64,000 nucleotides of DNA from positions 95,902 to 159,901 of the forward strand of contig JAJDUB010000002.1 in assembly GCA_022826885.1 (NCBI GenBank). The letters run 5' to 3'. Of this stretch, positions 9,143 through 24,337 are shown piece after piece. This DNA is from Gammaproteobacteria bacterium (lineage in GTDB: Bacteria; Pseudomonadota; Gammaproteobacteria; Eutrophobiales; Eutrophobiaceae). How positions within the stretch are numbered: the stretch's first letter is position 1; every line of letters begins with the position of its first letter. The notes beneath the pieces were generated by a model that had not been told where the DNA came from, did not search any database, and saw only the letters and a list, made by a program, of their open reading frames with translations. The position numbers were made by a program, and so were the translations under genes.

Positions 9143-12100
9143 TCAGGCCATGCCCGCAGGCGGTTTGTCGACAAAGCCAGCGGGGTTGCGCCGGCGGGCC
9201 AGCAGGTTGTCGATTTCCCAGCGGGCGGCTGGTTCGACGTCTGTGAGGCAGGTAGTTACACCGTTCAGTTGTTTGGCGACCGGCAGGCCGTTCCTGAACA
9301 ATACCCTGTTGGTATGCAGCGCCGGGATGCGTTCGCCGGGTAATATGATGCCGACCAGGTTCAGCGGGTCGGCGGCGGAGATGACGACGGGGGGCAGTTC
9401 CTGCGGTGCGTTTTTCTGTTTCCTCAGCAGTGCGATGGCCTCCGGCCGGGCGAACTGTTCTCCCGAGCAGCCCTCGACGAAGTACCCGCCGCGGATCTCG
9501 CCCCGCGCTTCCATGCGCCGGCACACATACAGCAGTTCCCTCCACGGCGGCAGGTCGGGCTCCCGTTCCAGAACCTTGCGGAACAGGACCCCGTAACGTT
9601 TGAGCAAGGTATCGACGACGGCAGCCAGCGTGTTTTCATCGGTGCCCGGCCAGACGTTCCTGGCCGGGGGGTCAGGGGTTTCCGGTGCGTAGGCAATGGT
9701 CGACCAGCGGCCTGCGGCATCGACGCTGTTCATGACGGACACTCGCCTGCGCCGGTTCTTCCGGCCGTAACCGGGACGCCTGCTCTCCGGCGTGATCAGC
9801 GCTCGCAACCCCGCGTAGCTGTCGGAGGTGACCGCTCCGCGGGCCGCAAGTTCCGCCAACGCGGTTTCCACCTGCGTGCGCAACAGGCCGGTATGTTGAA
9901 CCAGGTCCAGGAAAAAAGACGCTCCCCGGCGCCGCAGGACGTCCAGGGTTTTTTCGGCCTTGGACGATAACTTCCTGTCCTGTATCGCTTCGGTGGAATT
10001 CAGTTTATGCCACAGGTCCAGGTGTTCGCGATCCAGCAACGTGATTGGTGTATTTCTCAGCAATACCGCGTTGCCGGCAGACGCTTGCTCCAGGTTCGGC
10101 TTGTGCCTGGCGGAAGGCAGGCGGGCCCAGGCGATGCGTCCGCTGCTGCACAGCCGGTCCAGGGCCGCGCCTGAGTAATCGTTCAGGCGGGCCAGCAGGA
10201 TATCCTTCTCCCACGCTGCCGCGGGGATGGAATATCCCTCCAGTTTTTCCAGCGCGGCCAACAGCGCGCTGTCTCCCTCGGGCCGGATTTCCCCCATGCC
10301 GTGCCAGGCAAACAGGAACCGCATATAGTCGGCGGCCGGCACCGGTTGGATTTCCTGCCGTAACGATTGAATGGTGTAGCGGTGCATCCGGGCCAGCAGA
10401 CCCCGCTCACACCACTCCGTCTCCACAGCATCCGGACTGAACCGTCCCTGCATGGCATAGCCCTCATTCTGTAATGCCAGCAGAGCGACATTCACCTCGG
10501 TTCCGGTTGCTTCAAACAATTCGGCCAACTCCGCTTCCGCCACGGGTCCGCTGCATTCAAGCCGGGCGCGGATGAGTTCGATCAGGGCGGATTCTTTGGT
10601 CCAGTTCGCTGAATAAGGGGCCGCCTCCGGCGGCATGTTATCTGACTGGATTCCCGCATGCGCGGGAATGACGGTGGGGGTTGCGGGAGTGGTGGTGGTC
10701 GGGGACAGACTTAAGTCCGTCCCCTGGGTAGATTCCTCATCTCCGCCGGCATACACCGCTGTAACCTGGGGCAGGCGTTCGGCGCAGGCCCACAGTGTCT
10801 GTTTCCCGGTGCGTATGACGGTCGCGCGTTGCTCCTCCTCAAGCTGGGCAAGCCAGGCGCGGCCGTCCGCCGCCGCCGGGTTGGCGCCGTTGATTTCCCG
10901 TTCGGTCATGACACCCGTCAACATCAGGGCATCGTACAATTCATCCGGATCGTTAAAGGAAGGCCAGGCTTCATTACGCACCCGGGCGATGGCTTCCGGG
11001 CTCAAACGAGCCAGGTCCGCAGCGTCGGCTGGATCCAGGAAGCGCCTGGCAATGACCGCATTGGTGCGGCGCTCTTCCGCGGGCGCGTCATCCAGGAACG
11101 CATACGGGCGCGCGTTCAGGATTTCCTGCGCCAGGGGAGAAGGGCCGCCCAGATCCCGGCAGTGGAACCGGATGCGCCCGTCTTCGTATGCGCGTAATAC
11201 TTCTTCGAGCCCGGTAATATCCATCAGGTCGTTCAGGCAGTCGTCAACGGTTTGTTCGACCAGCGGATGCTGCGGTATCTCCCTTTCCCCGATGAGGTTG
11301 TCCTGGCAGGCCAGTTGATCAGGGAAGACTACCGCCATCAGGTCTTCCGCGTCGCTGCGCTGGAACTGCGCGGGCACTTTCTGCCCGCCGTTGTTGCGCC
11401 TGACGGCCAGGGCCGTGGTGGCGTTCCAGCGCCAGTGGGTCGGGAACATGGGCGTTGCCAGCAGCGCCTGGGTGACCGTTTCCCTGACCCCGGCAGATTT
11501 CAGGTAACGGGTCACGTCTTCCAGGGGGAAACTGTGGATCGCGCCCAGGGAGATGACGATGCTGTCATCCAGGGCCGCGGCCTGCAATTCGAAGTTGAAC
11601 TGGCGGCAGAAACGTTTGCGCAGGGCCAGCCCCCAGGCGCGGTTGATGCGGGACCCGTAAGGACTGTGCAGCACCAGGTGCTGGTCCCCGGCCTCGTCAA
11701 AGAACCGCTCGAATACGATATCCTGCCGGGTCGGTACGCGTCCCAGGGCGGCGCGGGCGCCGGCCAGGTGGTCGGTCAACTGGCGGGCAGCCGATTCGTC
11801 CAGTTTTAACTCGTCAACCAGCCAGCGGTATGCGGCGTCCATTCCTTCAGTCAGCTTTTCATCCATGGCGCCGCGCAGGCGCGAGACCGAGTCGCTGAGT
11901 TCATCCGACCGGCCCGGCGCTTCGCCGAACCAGAACGGGATATTGGGAGGCTGGCCCTGTGCGTCCGCCACCCGCACCTTGCTCTGTTCGACCTTGAGGA
12001 TTCGATAGGAGGTGTTGCCCAGTTGGAAGATGTCCCCGGGCAGGCTCTCGAAAGCGAAATCCTCGTCCAGTGTCCCGATAAAATGGCCGTCCGGTTCCAG

Positions 12101-13606
12101 CACCACGTCGTAATCGAACTGGTCCGGTATCACCCCGCCGTTGGTCACGGCTGTGAGCCTGGCGCTCTTCCTGGGCCTGATGCGCCTGTTTACCGTGTCA
12201 TGGTGGATGTAACGGCTGCGCCGGCCGCGCCGGGTCGAAAACCCCTGCGCCAGCATGCCCAGCACCTCCGTGAATTTCTGCGGGACCAGGCCCCGGTAGG
12301 GGTAGGCCAGTGTCACCTGCCGGAACAACTCGTCTTCCTGCAATTCACCGCAGGCAGCCTCCGCAACCAGGTGCTGGGCCAGCACATCCAGGTGGCCCCC
12401 GGGTATGCTGAGCCGGTCCAGTTCATCGCGCCGCACCGCGTCCAGTAACGCTGCGCATTCCACCAGGTCGTCCCGGCTGAGAGGGAACAGGCGGCCCCTG
12501 GGGGTTGCTCCCAGGTGGTGGCCGGAGCGTCCCACCCGTTGCAGGAACACGGCGATGGACCGCGGCGAACCCAGTTGGCAGACCAGGTCGATATCACCGA
12601 TATCGATCCCCAGTTCCAGGGATGCGGTCGCGACCAGGGCCTTGAGTTCTCCCCGTTTCAGTCGTTGTTCGGCGTTAAGGCGATGTTCCTTCGCCAGGCT
12701 GCCGTGATGGGCTGTAACGTATTCTTCACCGACTCGTTCCGCCAGGGCGCGGGCTGCGCGCTCGGCCAGGCGCCGGGTATTGACGAAGATCAGCGTGGTT
12801 CTGTGCTGACTGATCAGATTGGCCAACTCCCCATATAGTTCCTGCCATACCTCGCCGGCCATCACTGCTTCCAGGGGCGAATCCGGGAGTTGAAGCGCAA
12901 TATCGACCTGCCTGACATGCCCGCGATCCAGGATGTTGCAATGTTCTTCCCGGTTCCCGACCAGGAACCGGGCAATCTCTTCTATGGGCCGTTGCGTCGC
13001 GGACAGGCCGATGCGCACGGGAGCGCGGTTGGTCAGCGCTTCCAGCCGTTCCAGCGATAACGCCAGGTGTGCGCCCCGCTTGTTCGGCGCCAAGGCATGG
13101 ATCTCGTCGACGATGACGTTGCGCACGGTTTGCAGCATCTTCCTCCCGGAACTGCTGGTCAGCAGGATATAGAGGGATTCCGGGGTGGTCACCAGGATAT
13201 GGGGCGGTACCCGCCGCATGCGCTCGCGCTCTGACTGCGTGGTGTCGCCGGTGCGCACCAGGGCGCGGATATCCACCTCCGGCAATCCCTGCGCCTGCAT
13301 CATGTCCCGGATGCCCTGCAGCGGCCCCTGCAGGTTCTTCTGTATATCGTTGGACAGGGCTTTCAGGGGGGAGACATACAGGATATACGTCTCGTCAGCC
13401 AGTCCCCCGGCCAGCGCTTCGCGCACCAGGTCGTCAATCGCCGCGAGAAACGCAGCCAGGGTCTTGCCGCTGCCGGTCGGCGCCGCGATCAGGGTATGAC
13501 CGCCCTGTTTTATCGCAGGCCAGGCATCTTCCTGCACCGGCGTAGGTCCGGTGAATTCACCGTGAAACCAAGCCGAGGTAACCGGGTGGAAAATATCGGT
13601 TGACAT
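9143..13606 (-). CDS. lhr: Large Lhr-type DEAD/DEAH superfamily 2 helicase
   Basis: [19 protein letters not shown] (Walker A), [25 protein letters not shown] (DEIH box), [35 protein letters not shown]; 1487 aa. Confidence 0.92.
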   Translation of the reverse strand: MSTDIFHPVTSAWFHGEFTGPTPVQEDAWPAIKQGGHTLIAAPTGSGKTLAAFLAAIDDLVREALAGGLADETYILYVSPLKALSNDIQKNLQGPLQGIRDMMQAQGLPEVDIRALVRTGDTTQSERERMRRVPPHILVTTPESLYILLTSSSGRKMLQTVRNVIVDEIHALAPNKRGAHLALSLERLEALTNRAPVRIGLSATQRPIEEIARFLVGNREEHCNILDRGHVRQVDIALQLPDSPLEAVMAGEVWQELYGELANLISQHRTTLIFVNTRRLAERAARALAERVGEEYVTAHHGSLAKEHRLNAEQRLKRGELKALVATASLELGIDIGDIDLVCQLGSPRSIAVFLQRVGRSGHHLGATPRGRLFPLSRDDLVECAALLDAVRRDELDRLSIPGGHLDVLAQHLVAEAACGELQEDELFRQVTLAYPYRGLVPQKFTEVLGMLAQGFSTRRGRRSRYIHHDTVNRRIRPRKSARLTAVTNGGVIPDQFDYDVVLEPDGHFIGTLDEDFAFESLPGDIFQLGNTSYRILKVEQSKVRVADAQGQPPNIPFWFGEAPGRSDELSDSVSRLRGAMDEKLTEGMDAAYRWLVDELKLDESAARQLTDHLAGARAALGRVPTRQDIVFERFFDEAGDQHLVLHSPYGSRINRAWGLALRKRFCRQFNFELQAAALDDSIVISLGAIHSFPLEDVTRYLKSAGVRETVTQALLATPMFPTHWRWNATTALAVRRNNGGQKVPAQFQRSDAEDLMAVVFPDQLACQDNLIGEREIPQHPLVEQTVDDCLNDLMDITGLEEVLRAYEDGRIRFHCRDLGGPSPLAQEILNARPYAFLDDAPAEERRTNAVIARRFLDPADAADLARLSPEAIARVRNEAWPSFNDPDELYDALMLTGVMTEREINGANPAAADGRAWLAQLEEEQRATVIRTGKQTLWACAERLPQVTAVYAGGDEESTQGTDLSLSPTTTTPATPTVIPAHAGIQSDNMPPEAAPYSANWTKESALIELIRARLECSGPVAEAELAELFEATGTEVNVALLALQNEGYAMQGRFSPDAVETEWCERGLLARMHRYTIQSLRQEIQPVPAADYMRFLFAWHGMGEIRPEGDSALLAALEKLEGYSIPAAAWEKDILLARLNDYSGAALDRLCSSGRIAWARLPSARHKPNLEQASAGNAVLLRNTPITLLDREHLDLWHKLNSTEAIQDRKLSSKAEKTLDVLRRRGASFFLDLVQHTGLLRTQVETALAELAARGAVTSDSYAGLRALITPESRRPGYGRKNRRRRVSVMNSVDAAGRWSTIAYAPETPDPPARNVWPGTDENTLAAVVDTLLKRYGVLFRKVLEREPDLPPWRELLYVCRRMEARGEIRGGYFVEGCSGEQFARPEAIALLRKQKNAPQELPPVVISAADPLNLVGIILPGERIPALHTNRVLFRNGLPVAKQLNGVTTCLTDVEPAARWEIDNLLARRRNPAGFVDKPPAGMA
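10646..10675. repeat. dRS3-like palindromic repeat (ATTCCC-N8-GGGAAT) inside the Lhr coding sequence
   Basis: ctggattcccgcatgcgcgggaatgacggt; read in the lhr frame it encodes [10 protein letters not shown]. Same core as the repeats at 6800-6920. Confidence 0.9.
10701..10724. repeat. GGGGAC..GTCCCC palindrome inside the Lhr coding sequence
   Basis: GGGGACAGACTTAAGTCCGTCCCC, near-perfect 24-bp palindrome; encodes GTDLSLSP in the lhr frame; related to 55794-55818. Confidence 0.8.
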
Positions 13607-13660
13607 AGACCGACAGTTTATCTAAAAGTCGGGTAAATAGCAGGACAACCGGATGATTAT

Positions 13661-14062
13661 ATGAGTAAAGAAATGCTGGTCCATGAGGGGGGCTGTCATT
13701 GCGGTGCAGTCCGGTTCGAGGTGGACGCCCCGGCGGCGGTGACCGTACTGGACTGCAACTGCTCCATCTGCCGTATGAGCGGCTACCTGCACCTTCAGGT
13801 CCCGAAATCGCGCTTCCGGCTGCTGCGGGGTGAGGATGCCCTGTCGATTTACACTTTCAATACCGGCACCGCACAACACTATTTCTGCGGCGCCTGCGGC
13901 GTGAAATCATTCTACGTGCCCCGGTCTTATCCCGAGGGGTACAGCATCAATCTCAACTGCCTGGACAGGGCGCAAATAAAGAACGTTACGGTTGAGAAGT
14001 TCGACGGCGACAACTGGGAAGCGGCTTACGACAGGAAAAAACATGCTCCGCAAAATAACTGA
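13661..14062 (+). CDS. GFA / CENP-V domain protein
   Basis: GGCHCGAVRFEVDAP...LDCNCSICRMSGYLHLQV...YFCGACGVKSFYVPRSYPEGYSIN: Zn-binding Cys pattern of the GFA family. Confidence 0.85.
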   Translation: MSKEMLVHEGGCHCGAVRFEVDAPAAVTVLDCNCSICRMSGYLHLQVPKSRFRLLRGEDALSIYTFNTGTAQHYFCGACGVKSFYVPRSYPEGYSINLNCLDRAQIKNVTVEKFDGDNWEAAYDRKKHAPQNN

Positions 14063-14115
14063 ATATTGGGGGTTCTGATTAAGTCAGGCGTGACGTAATC
14101 TCAAACCTGAACCAA

Positions 14116-14541
14116 CTAAGCAGCCCGGTCGGCAATAACAAGGCTTTGACCAAGAACCCTGAGAGCCTTCTCAACCTGGCCTATATGGGAACGGTGGTCC
14201 GGATCAAGCAGCTTGCGGACCGCGCCTTCACTTAACCCCAGCCTCCGGGCGAGAGCGGTTTTTGTCATGCCCTGCCTGCGCATTGCCGAGTAGAGAGCCA
14301 GTTTGGATGCAACAATCAGCGGTACGGAGATGAGTTCCTGACCTTTAATGACAGCACTCGGTACGGGTATATCTTCACGGGCATAGACGCATGCGCTCAA
14401 CGCGGCTACTAAAGCATCTATAGCCTGGGTCAGCGCATCCCGCCTGTCAATGCCACAGGTAAGTGCTTCGGGAATATCGGGAAAGGAAACGGAAAAACCG
14501 TCTCCTTCAGGCGCCAATATGCAAGGGTAGGCGTACTGCAT
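14116..14541 (-). CDS. HicB-family antitoxin with C-terminal HTH, no adjacent HicA seen
   Basis: MQYAYPCILAPEGDGFSVSFPDIPEALTCGIDRRDALTQAIDALVAAL... then HTH (MTKTALARRLGLSEGAVRKLLDPDHRSHIGQVEKALRVLG). Confidence 0.85.
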   Translation of the reverse strand: MQYAYPCILAPEGDGFSVSFPDIPEALTCGIDRRDALTQAIDALVAALSACVYAREDIPVPSAVIKGQELISVPLIVASKLALYSAMRRQGMTKTALARRLGLSEGAVRKLLDPDHRSHIGQVEKALRVLGQSLVIADRAA

Positions 14542-14626
14542 TTCCGATCATGACTGTCCAATTTCGTACTTAAAGCTACGAAATCACGATAGTATCATAA
14601 ACTGTCAAGTGAATAAAATTATGCGG

Positions 14627-15241
14627 TCAAATACTTGACATCGCGGGATGTAACTTCTTTTTCAGCTTTTCCAGGTCGGCGGGGACATCCAGGTCAAATT
14701 CGGCTTCGGGTATGGGGAGTGTCTTGACTCGTGCGGCATTGTTTTTCAGGAGGGGCTTGGCCCCCGCGTCGCCCTCCAGGGCCAGGACCTGCGGGTAGAA
14801 TTCAGCGGGAATTATCGCAGGCGTGCCGACGGTGCCGGCATAAGCGCTTGCCGTAATTTCAGACGGAAAGGCAAACCAAAGGTTGAGCAGTCGGCGCAGG
14901 TGCTCCCCGGTGACCAGCGCCTGGTCGCACAGGGTAATCATAACGGCCCGGCAATCCGGTTCTACACTGTTCAGTCCGGCCTTGAGAGAGGATGCCAGCC
15001 CCTGTTGCCAGTGTTCATTGAGAACGACATTTACCGGCAGGTCGCTGGCAGACTGCGCCACTGCCTCCGAGTTCGCCCCGACTACGACGGTAATCCTGTC
15101 AATGGGAAATAACGCCGAAAGCTTGTCGACCGCTTGCCGCACCAGGCTGGAACCGTTTATTTCTACCAATTGTTTACACCGGCCGTACCTGCTCGAACCG
15201 CCCGCCGCCAGGACAATCGCCGATAATTTGCCGGTATCCAT
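14627..15241 (-). CDS. MobA/MocA-like nucleotidyltransferase (candidate molybdenum cofactor cytidylyltransferase)
   Basis: Start at 15241: MDTGKLSAIVLAAGGSSRYGRCKQLVEINGSSLVRQAVDKL...; longer ORF start (15445) rejected. Confidence 0.75.
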   Translation of the reverse strand: MDTGKLSAIVLAAGGSSRYGRCKQLVEINGSSLVRQAVDKLSALFPIDRITVVVGANSEAVAQSASDLPVNVVLNEHWQQGLASSLKAGLNSVEPDCRAVMITLCDQALVTGEHLRRLLNLWFAFPSEITASAYAGTVGTPAIIPAEFYPQVLALEGDAGAKPLLKNNAARVKTLPIPEAEFDLDVPADLEKLKKKLHPAMSSI

Positions 15242-15436
15242 AACAGTATGATGATGAAGAAAAATATCGCTGTCAAAATGAATACATGATTCCCTGGTGC
15301 GAGAGGTCAGGGGGAAACAGGAAAAACCAATCGACACCCAACCCCCTGATTTAGTACACTGTACAACATCGGTAAGCGGGAGTAATCGGGAGGTTGCTCC
15401 CGTTTTGTATGTGTATTGCTTCTGCGGAGGAATTTC

Positions 15437-16567
<1,131 letters not shown>

Positions 16568-16575
16568 GCCCGGCT

Positions 16576-16682
16576 ACAGGTTGGGATGGCCTTTTCAAGA
16601 CACGCTGTAAATACATCCCTGTACGCTCGCTTCCAGCCATCCATGGCTTCCAGACGGTCTTGAAAAGGCCATCCCAACCTGT
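16576..16682. repeat. Inverted-repeat element in the carA-carB intergenic region
   Basis: Perfect 26-bp arms acaggttgggatggccttttcaagac (16576-16601) and gtcttgaaaaggccatcccaacctgt (16657-16682) around a 55-nt spacer (acgctgtaaatacatccctgtacgctcgcttccagccatccatggcttccagacg). Confidence 0.9.
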
Positions 16683-16702
16683 CGAGACTCCGTTTTAAGA
16701 AT

Positions 16703-19908
<3,206 letters not shown>

Positions 19909-19912
<4 letters not shown>

Positions 19913-20385
19913 ACAGAATGCCGATGACAGCAGAAGGCGCCGAACGGTTGCGCCGCCAACTGGACGAATTGAAATCAGTCGAGCGCCCCAGGGTAATCCA
20001 GGCCCTGGCGGAGGCCAGGGCCCATGGCGATCTCAGCGAAAATGCGGAATATCATGCCGCGCGCGAGCGCCAGGGTTTTATCGAGGGCCGTATCGCGACC
20101 ATTGAAGAGGCCCTGGCCATCGCAGAAATCATTGATGTGACGAAAATCGACGCGGAAGGAAAAATCGTCTTCGGCGCCACGATCGAATTATTCAACCTTG
20201 ATACCGAACAGGAAGTCCGCTACCAGATCGTCGGGGAGATGGAAGCGGATATCGACCAGGGGCTGCTGTCCGTGACCGCCCCGATAGCCCGCGCCATGAT
20301 CGGCAAGGAGGAGGGCGATGTAATCCAGGTCAATGCCCCCGGGGGGATTGTCGAATACGAAGTACTGTCGGTTGCGTATATTTGA
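19909..20385 (+). CDS. greA: Transcription elongation factor GreA
   Basis: [63 protein letters not shown] overlap with carB. Confidence 0.97.
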
Positions 20386-21000
20386 ATGTCAAAAAGCAGC
20401 AAACGCTGGTTGCAGGAACATAACCGGGACCGGTACGTCAACCTGGCCAGGAGCAGGCAACTACGTTCCCGCGCGGTGTTCAAGCTGGAGGAACTGGATC
20501 GGCGCCACAAGCTGTTCCGCCCCGGACAGACGGTGGTGGACCTGGGCGCGGCGCCGGGGAGCTGGTCAGCCTACGTGGTTGAAAAAGTGAGGCCCGGCGG
20601 GAAGGTCATCGCTGTCGATTTGCTGGACATGCAACCCATCGCCGGCGTGGTCTTCCTGCAAGCCGACCTGAACGATGCGGAAAGACTGCAATACTGTATT
20701 GCCGAACTGGGTGAAAACAGCGCCGACCTTGTAATTTCGGATATGGCCCCCAATTTATCAGGTATAGCCGCTGTGGATCAGGCCGGCAGCCTGAACCTTG
20801 CAGAATCCGCATACCGGGTAGCGTGTTCCGTGCTTCGGGAAAAGGGGCATTTTCTGGTAAAGCTGTTTCAGGGCAGCGACAGCGCCGCATTCGGAAAGCA
20901 ATTGGCTGAGAAATTTGATAAAGTATTGCAGGTCAAGCCACGGGCGTCCAGGGCGAACTCCAGCGAGTTATACATCCTGGCAAAAGGCTATACTATGTAG
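20386..21000 (+). CDS. rlmE: 23S rRNA (uridine-2'-O)-methyltransferase RlmE/FtsJ
   Basis: SRQLRSRAVFKLEELDRRHKLFRPGQTVVDLGAAPGSWSAYVVEKV...VISDMAPNLSGIAAVDQ; next to ftsH. Confidence 0.95.
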   Translation: MSKSSKRWLQEHNRDRYVNLARSRQLRSRAVFKLEELDRRHKLFRPGQTVVDLGAAPGSWSAYVVEKVRPGGKVIAVDLLDMQPIAGVVFLQADLNDAERLQYCIAELGENSADLVISDMAPNLSGIAAVDQAGSLNLAESAYRVACSVLREKGHFLVKLFQGSDSAAFGKQLAEKFDKVLQVKPRASRANSSELYILAKGYTM

Positions 21001-21040
21001 TAAACCGGTTATTTAAGGAACAGCGTAGGCGTAAGGCGTT

Positions 21041-22969
21041 ATGTTAAAGAGTATATTGTTATGGGTAGTCATCGCCCTGGTCATGATGATGGTATTCCAG
21101 AATTTCGGGGTCCGTCCCGTTGATACCACCATCCCCTATTCACAGTTTATCCTGGATGTAAAAACCGGCAAGGTAAACTCCGTCACGATCGAAGGCAGCA
21201 CCATTTCCGGCAGCCTGGCCGATGGCACCCGGTTCAACACCTACAGTCCGGAAACCAGCAATGATGCCTTGATCGGCACCCTGCTGGACAACAACGTGGA
21301 GGTGCTGGCTTCGGAGCCCAACAAGAATTCGTTCTGGGCCCATGCCTTTATCTCCTGGTTCCCTATCCTGCTGTTACTGGGAATCTGGATTTACTTCATG
21401 CGCCAGATGCAGGGCGGCGGCAGTGGCCGTGGCGCGTTGTCGTTCGGCAAGAGCCGGGCGCGCCTGTTGAATGAAGACCAGGTCAAGATTACCTTTAACG
21501 ATGTTGCCGGCGTCGAGGAGGCGAAGGAAGAAGTCGTCGAGCTGGTCGAATTCCTGCGCGACCCGGGCAAGTTCCAGAAACTGGGCGGCAAGATACCGCG
21601 CGGCGTATTGATGGTAGGCTCGCCCGGCACCGGGAAGACCCTGCTGGCCAAGGCGATAGCCGGCGAGGCGCAGGTGCCGTTCTTTACCATTTCCGGTTCG
21701 GATTTTGTGGAAATGTTCGTCGGTGTCGGCGCTTCCAGGGTGCGTGACATGTTCGAACAGGCCAAAAAACACGCGCCGTGCATCATTTTCATTGACGAAA
21801 TCGATGCGGTGGGGCGCCACCGCGGCGCCGGTCTCGGCGGCGGCCACGATGAACGCGAACAGACGCTCAACCAGCTCCTGGTCGAAATGGACGGCTTTGA
21901 AGGCAACGAAGGAATCATCGTTATTGCGGCGACCAACCGGCCCGATGTGCTGGACCCGGCCCTGCTGCGCCCCGGGCGGTTTGACCGGCAGGTGGTTGTT
22001 CCGTTGCCGGACATCCGGGGGCGTGAACAGATACTCAAGGTGCATATGCGCAAGGTCGCATTGGCTGATGACGTGGATCCCTCCATCATCGCGCGCGGCA
22101 CACCCGGATTTTCCGGGGCTGACCTGGCCAACCTGATAAACGAAGCGGCGTTGTTCGCGGCCCGGGCCGACAAGAAACAGGTCGATATGGAAGAGTTTGA
22201 ACGGGCCAAGGACAAGGTGATGATGGGCACTGAGCGGCGTTCCATGGTGATGAGCGATGAGGAAAAGAAACTCACCGCCTACCATGAAGCGGGCCATGCC
22301 ATCGTCGGACGGCTCGTTCCCGGCCATGACCCGGTCTACAAGGTCACCATAATCCCGCGCGGGCGCGCCCTGGGCGTGACCATGTTCTTGCCGGAACAGG
22401 ACAGGTTGAGCTACTCCCGGCAGTTTTTGCAGAGCCAGATCTGTTCCCTGTTCGGCGGGCGTATCGCCGAGAGCCTGATTTTCGGGGAAGATGCCGTGAC
22501 AACGGGCGCGAGCAACGATATAGAACGCGCCACGCTGCTGGCAAGAAACATGGTGACCAAGTGGGGCCTCTCCGAAAAAATGGGGCCGCTCGCATACCAG
22601 GAGGATGAAGGAGAGGTCTTCCTGGGGCATTCCGTGACCAAGCATTCAACTGTTTCCGCGGCGACGCAGAATGATATAGACGCAGAGGTGAGACGCCTCA
22701 TTGACCTGAACTATCAGCGCGCAAAGGAGTTGCTTGAGGCAAACATGGATAAACTGCACCTGATGGCGGACGCCCTCATCAAGTATGAAACCATCGATTC
22801 CGGCCAGATTGACAGTATCATGGAAGGAAACGAGCCGGGACCGCCGGCGGACTGGGGCAATGATAACAGGACGCGCGGCAAACAGGCCGGACCCGATGAA
22901 ACACAGAAGAAAGATGAAGGTGAGCCAGTTGAAGGTCCTGCCATTGACGGGCCGGCGCGACCTGCCTGA
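21041..22969 (+). CDS. ftsH: ATP-dependent zinc metalloprotease FtsH
   Basis: [34 protein letters not shown] zinc motif ([14 protein letters not shown]). Confidence 0.98.
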   Translation: MLKSILLWVVIALVMMMVFQNFGVRPVDTTIPYSQFILDVKTGKVNSVTIEGSTISGSLADGTRFNTYSPETSNDALIGTLLDNNVEVLASEPNKNSFWAHAFISWFPILLLLGIWIYFMRQMQGGGSGRGALSFGKSRARLLNEDQVKITFNDVAGVEEAKEEVVELVEFLRDPGKFQKLGGKIPRGVLMVGSPGTGKTLLAKAIAGEAQVPFFTISGSDFVEMFVGVGASRVRDMFEQAKKHAPCIIFIDEIDAVGRHRGAGLGGGHDEREQTLNQLLVEMDGFEGNEGIIVIAATNRPDVLDPALLRPGRFDRQVVVPLPDIRGREQILKVHMRKVALADDVDPSIIARGTPGFSGADLANLINEAALFAARADKKQVDMEEFERAKDKVMMGTERRSMVMSDEEKKLTAYHEAGHAIVGRLVPGHDPVYKVTIIPRGRALGVTMFLPEQDRLSYSRQFLQSQICSLFGGRIAESLIFGEDAVTTGASNDIERATLLARNMVTKWGLSEKMGPLAYQEDEGEVFLGHSVTKHSTVSAATQNDIDAEVRRLIDLNYQRAKELLEANMDKLHLMADALIKYETIDSGQIDSIMEGNEPGPPADWGNDNRTRGKQAGPDETQKKDEGEPVEGPAIDGPARPA

Positions 22970-22999
22970 AGCATAACAGGACAACCACGGATCAGGGAT

Positions 23000-24337
23000 A
23001 TGCAGGTTAATTCGCGCAAATATTTCAGTACGGACGGCATTCGCGGCAGGGTCGGCGAGGAACCCGTCACGCCGGATTTCGTTATGAAGCTGGGCTGGGC
23101 CATCGGTAAGGTGCTGCGCCAAAAAACCGCGGGTCCCATTCTTATCGGCAAGGATACCCGTGTGTCCGGTTACATGTTTGAATCGGCGCTGGAAGCAGGA
23201 TTATCTGCCGCAGGTGTCGATATCCGCCTGCTCGGGCCGGTGCCCACGCCGGCCGTCGCCTACCTGACAAAAAATACCCGCGCCGAGGCGGGGATTGTCA
23301 TCAGCGCTTCACACAACCCTTATTTCGATAACGGCATCAAGATCTTTTCCAGGAATGGCAGGAAACTGTCGGATGCCGTCGAATTACAGATAGAAAAGCA
23401 ACTGGCCAACCCGCTCATGGTTGTTGAACCGGACAAGCTGGGCAAGGCGCGCCGGATCACGGATGCGGCGCGCAGGTACATAGAGTACTGCAAGAGCAGG
23501 GTCGATTGTGACCTGGGCGGAATTCGCATGGTAGTCGATTGCGCCAACGGCGCAGCCTACAGGATTGCTCCCAGGGTATTTGAAGAACTGGGCGCTGAAG
23601 TCCATGCGATCGGCGTGGAACCGGACGGTTTCAATATCAATGACGGTTGCGGCGCCACGAAGCCGGAGAGCCTGCAACAAATCGTGCTGAACAAAAACGC
23701 GGACGTCGGCATCTCGCTGGACGGAGACGCCGACAGGTTGATCATGGTCGATCATAAGGGTCAGCTTGTGGACGGTGATGAACTGCTCTACATCATTGCG
23801 AGACACCAGAGAAAGATGCTCAATGGAGGCGTTGTGGGTACCTTGATGAGCAACCTGGGGCTGGAACGGGCGTTGAAAGAGATGGGGTTTGAGTTTTTCC
23901 GGGCAAAGGTGGGGGATCGGTATGTCGCGGAAATGCTGGATGAAAAAAAACTGGTGCTGGGCGGAGAGCAGTCGGGCCATATCGTAAACAGGAATTTCTC
24001 CGATACGGGTGACGGCATCATTTCCGCCCTGCAGGTATTGAGCGCCATACGGCACACCGGGGAGAGTTTGCACTCCTTAAAAGCAGGCATGCAGAAATTT
24101 CCCCAGACATTGATGAATATAACCTTGCGCAAACCGGTGCGACTCAAGGATTATCCGGAGATAGACGGGATAGTGAAAGAAGTTGAAAAACAACTCGAGG
24201 AGCCCGGTCGGGTATTGTTGCGTCCATCCGGTACCGAGCCTGTGCTGCGGGTCATGGTGGAGGGCCGTGGCGCCGGGAAAGTCCGTAAGCTGACGCGCAA
24301 GCTGGCCGGGGATATTGACGAGTTGATCAGTGGATAG
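23000..24337 (+). CDS. glmM: Phosphoglucosamine mutase
   Basis: KYFSTDGIRGRVGEEPVTPDFVMKLGWAIGKVL...VISASHNPYFDNGIKIFS...SLDGDADRLIMVD...RPSGTEPVLRVMVEG. Confidence 0.97.
   Translation: MQVNSRKYFSTDGIRGRVGEEPVTPDFVMKLGWAIGKVLRQKTAGPILIGKDTRVSGYMFESALEAGLSAAGVDIRLLGPVPTPAVAYLTKNTRAEAGIVISASHNPYFDNGIKIFSRNGRKLSDAVELQIEKQLANPLMVVEPDKLGKARRITDAARRYIEYCKSRVDCDLGGIRMVVDCANGAAYRIAPRVFEELGAEVHAIGVEPDGFNINDGCGATKPESLQQIVLNKNADVGISLDGDADRLIMVDHKGQLVDGDELLYIIARHQRKMLNGGVVGTLMSNLGLERALKEMGFEFFRAKVGDRYVAEMLDEKKLVLGGEQSGHIVNRNFSDTGDGIISALQVLSAIRHTGESLHSLKAGMQKFPQTLMNITLRKPVRLKDYPEIDGIVKEVEKQLEEPGRVLLRPSGTEPVLRVMVEGRGAGKVRKLTRKLAGDIDELISG

Noticed and set aside
21374-22645. 423-aa minus-strand ORF opposite ftsH
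   Set aside because: Antisense of a strongly conserved gene; no recognisable domain.
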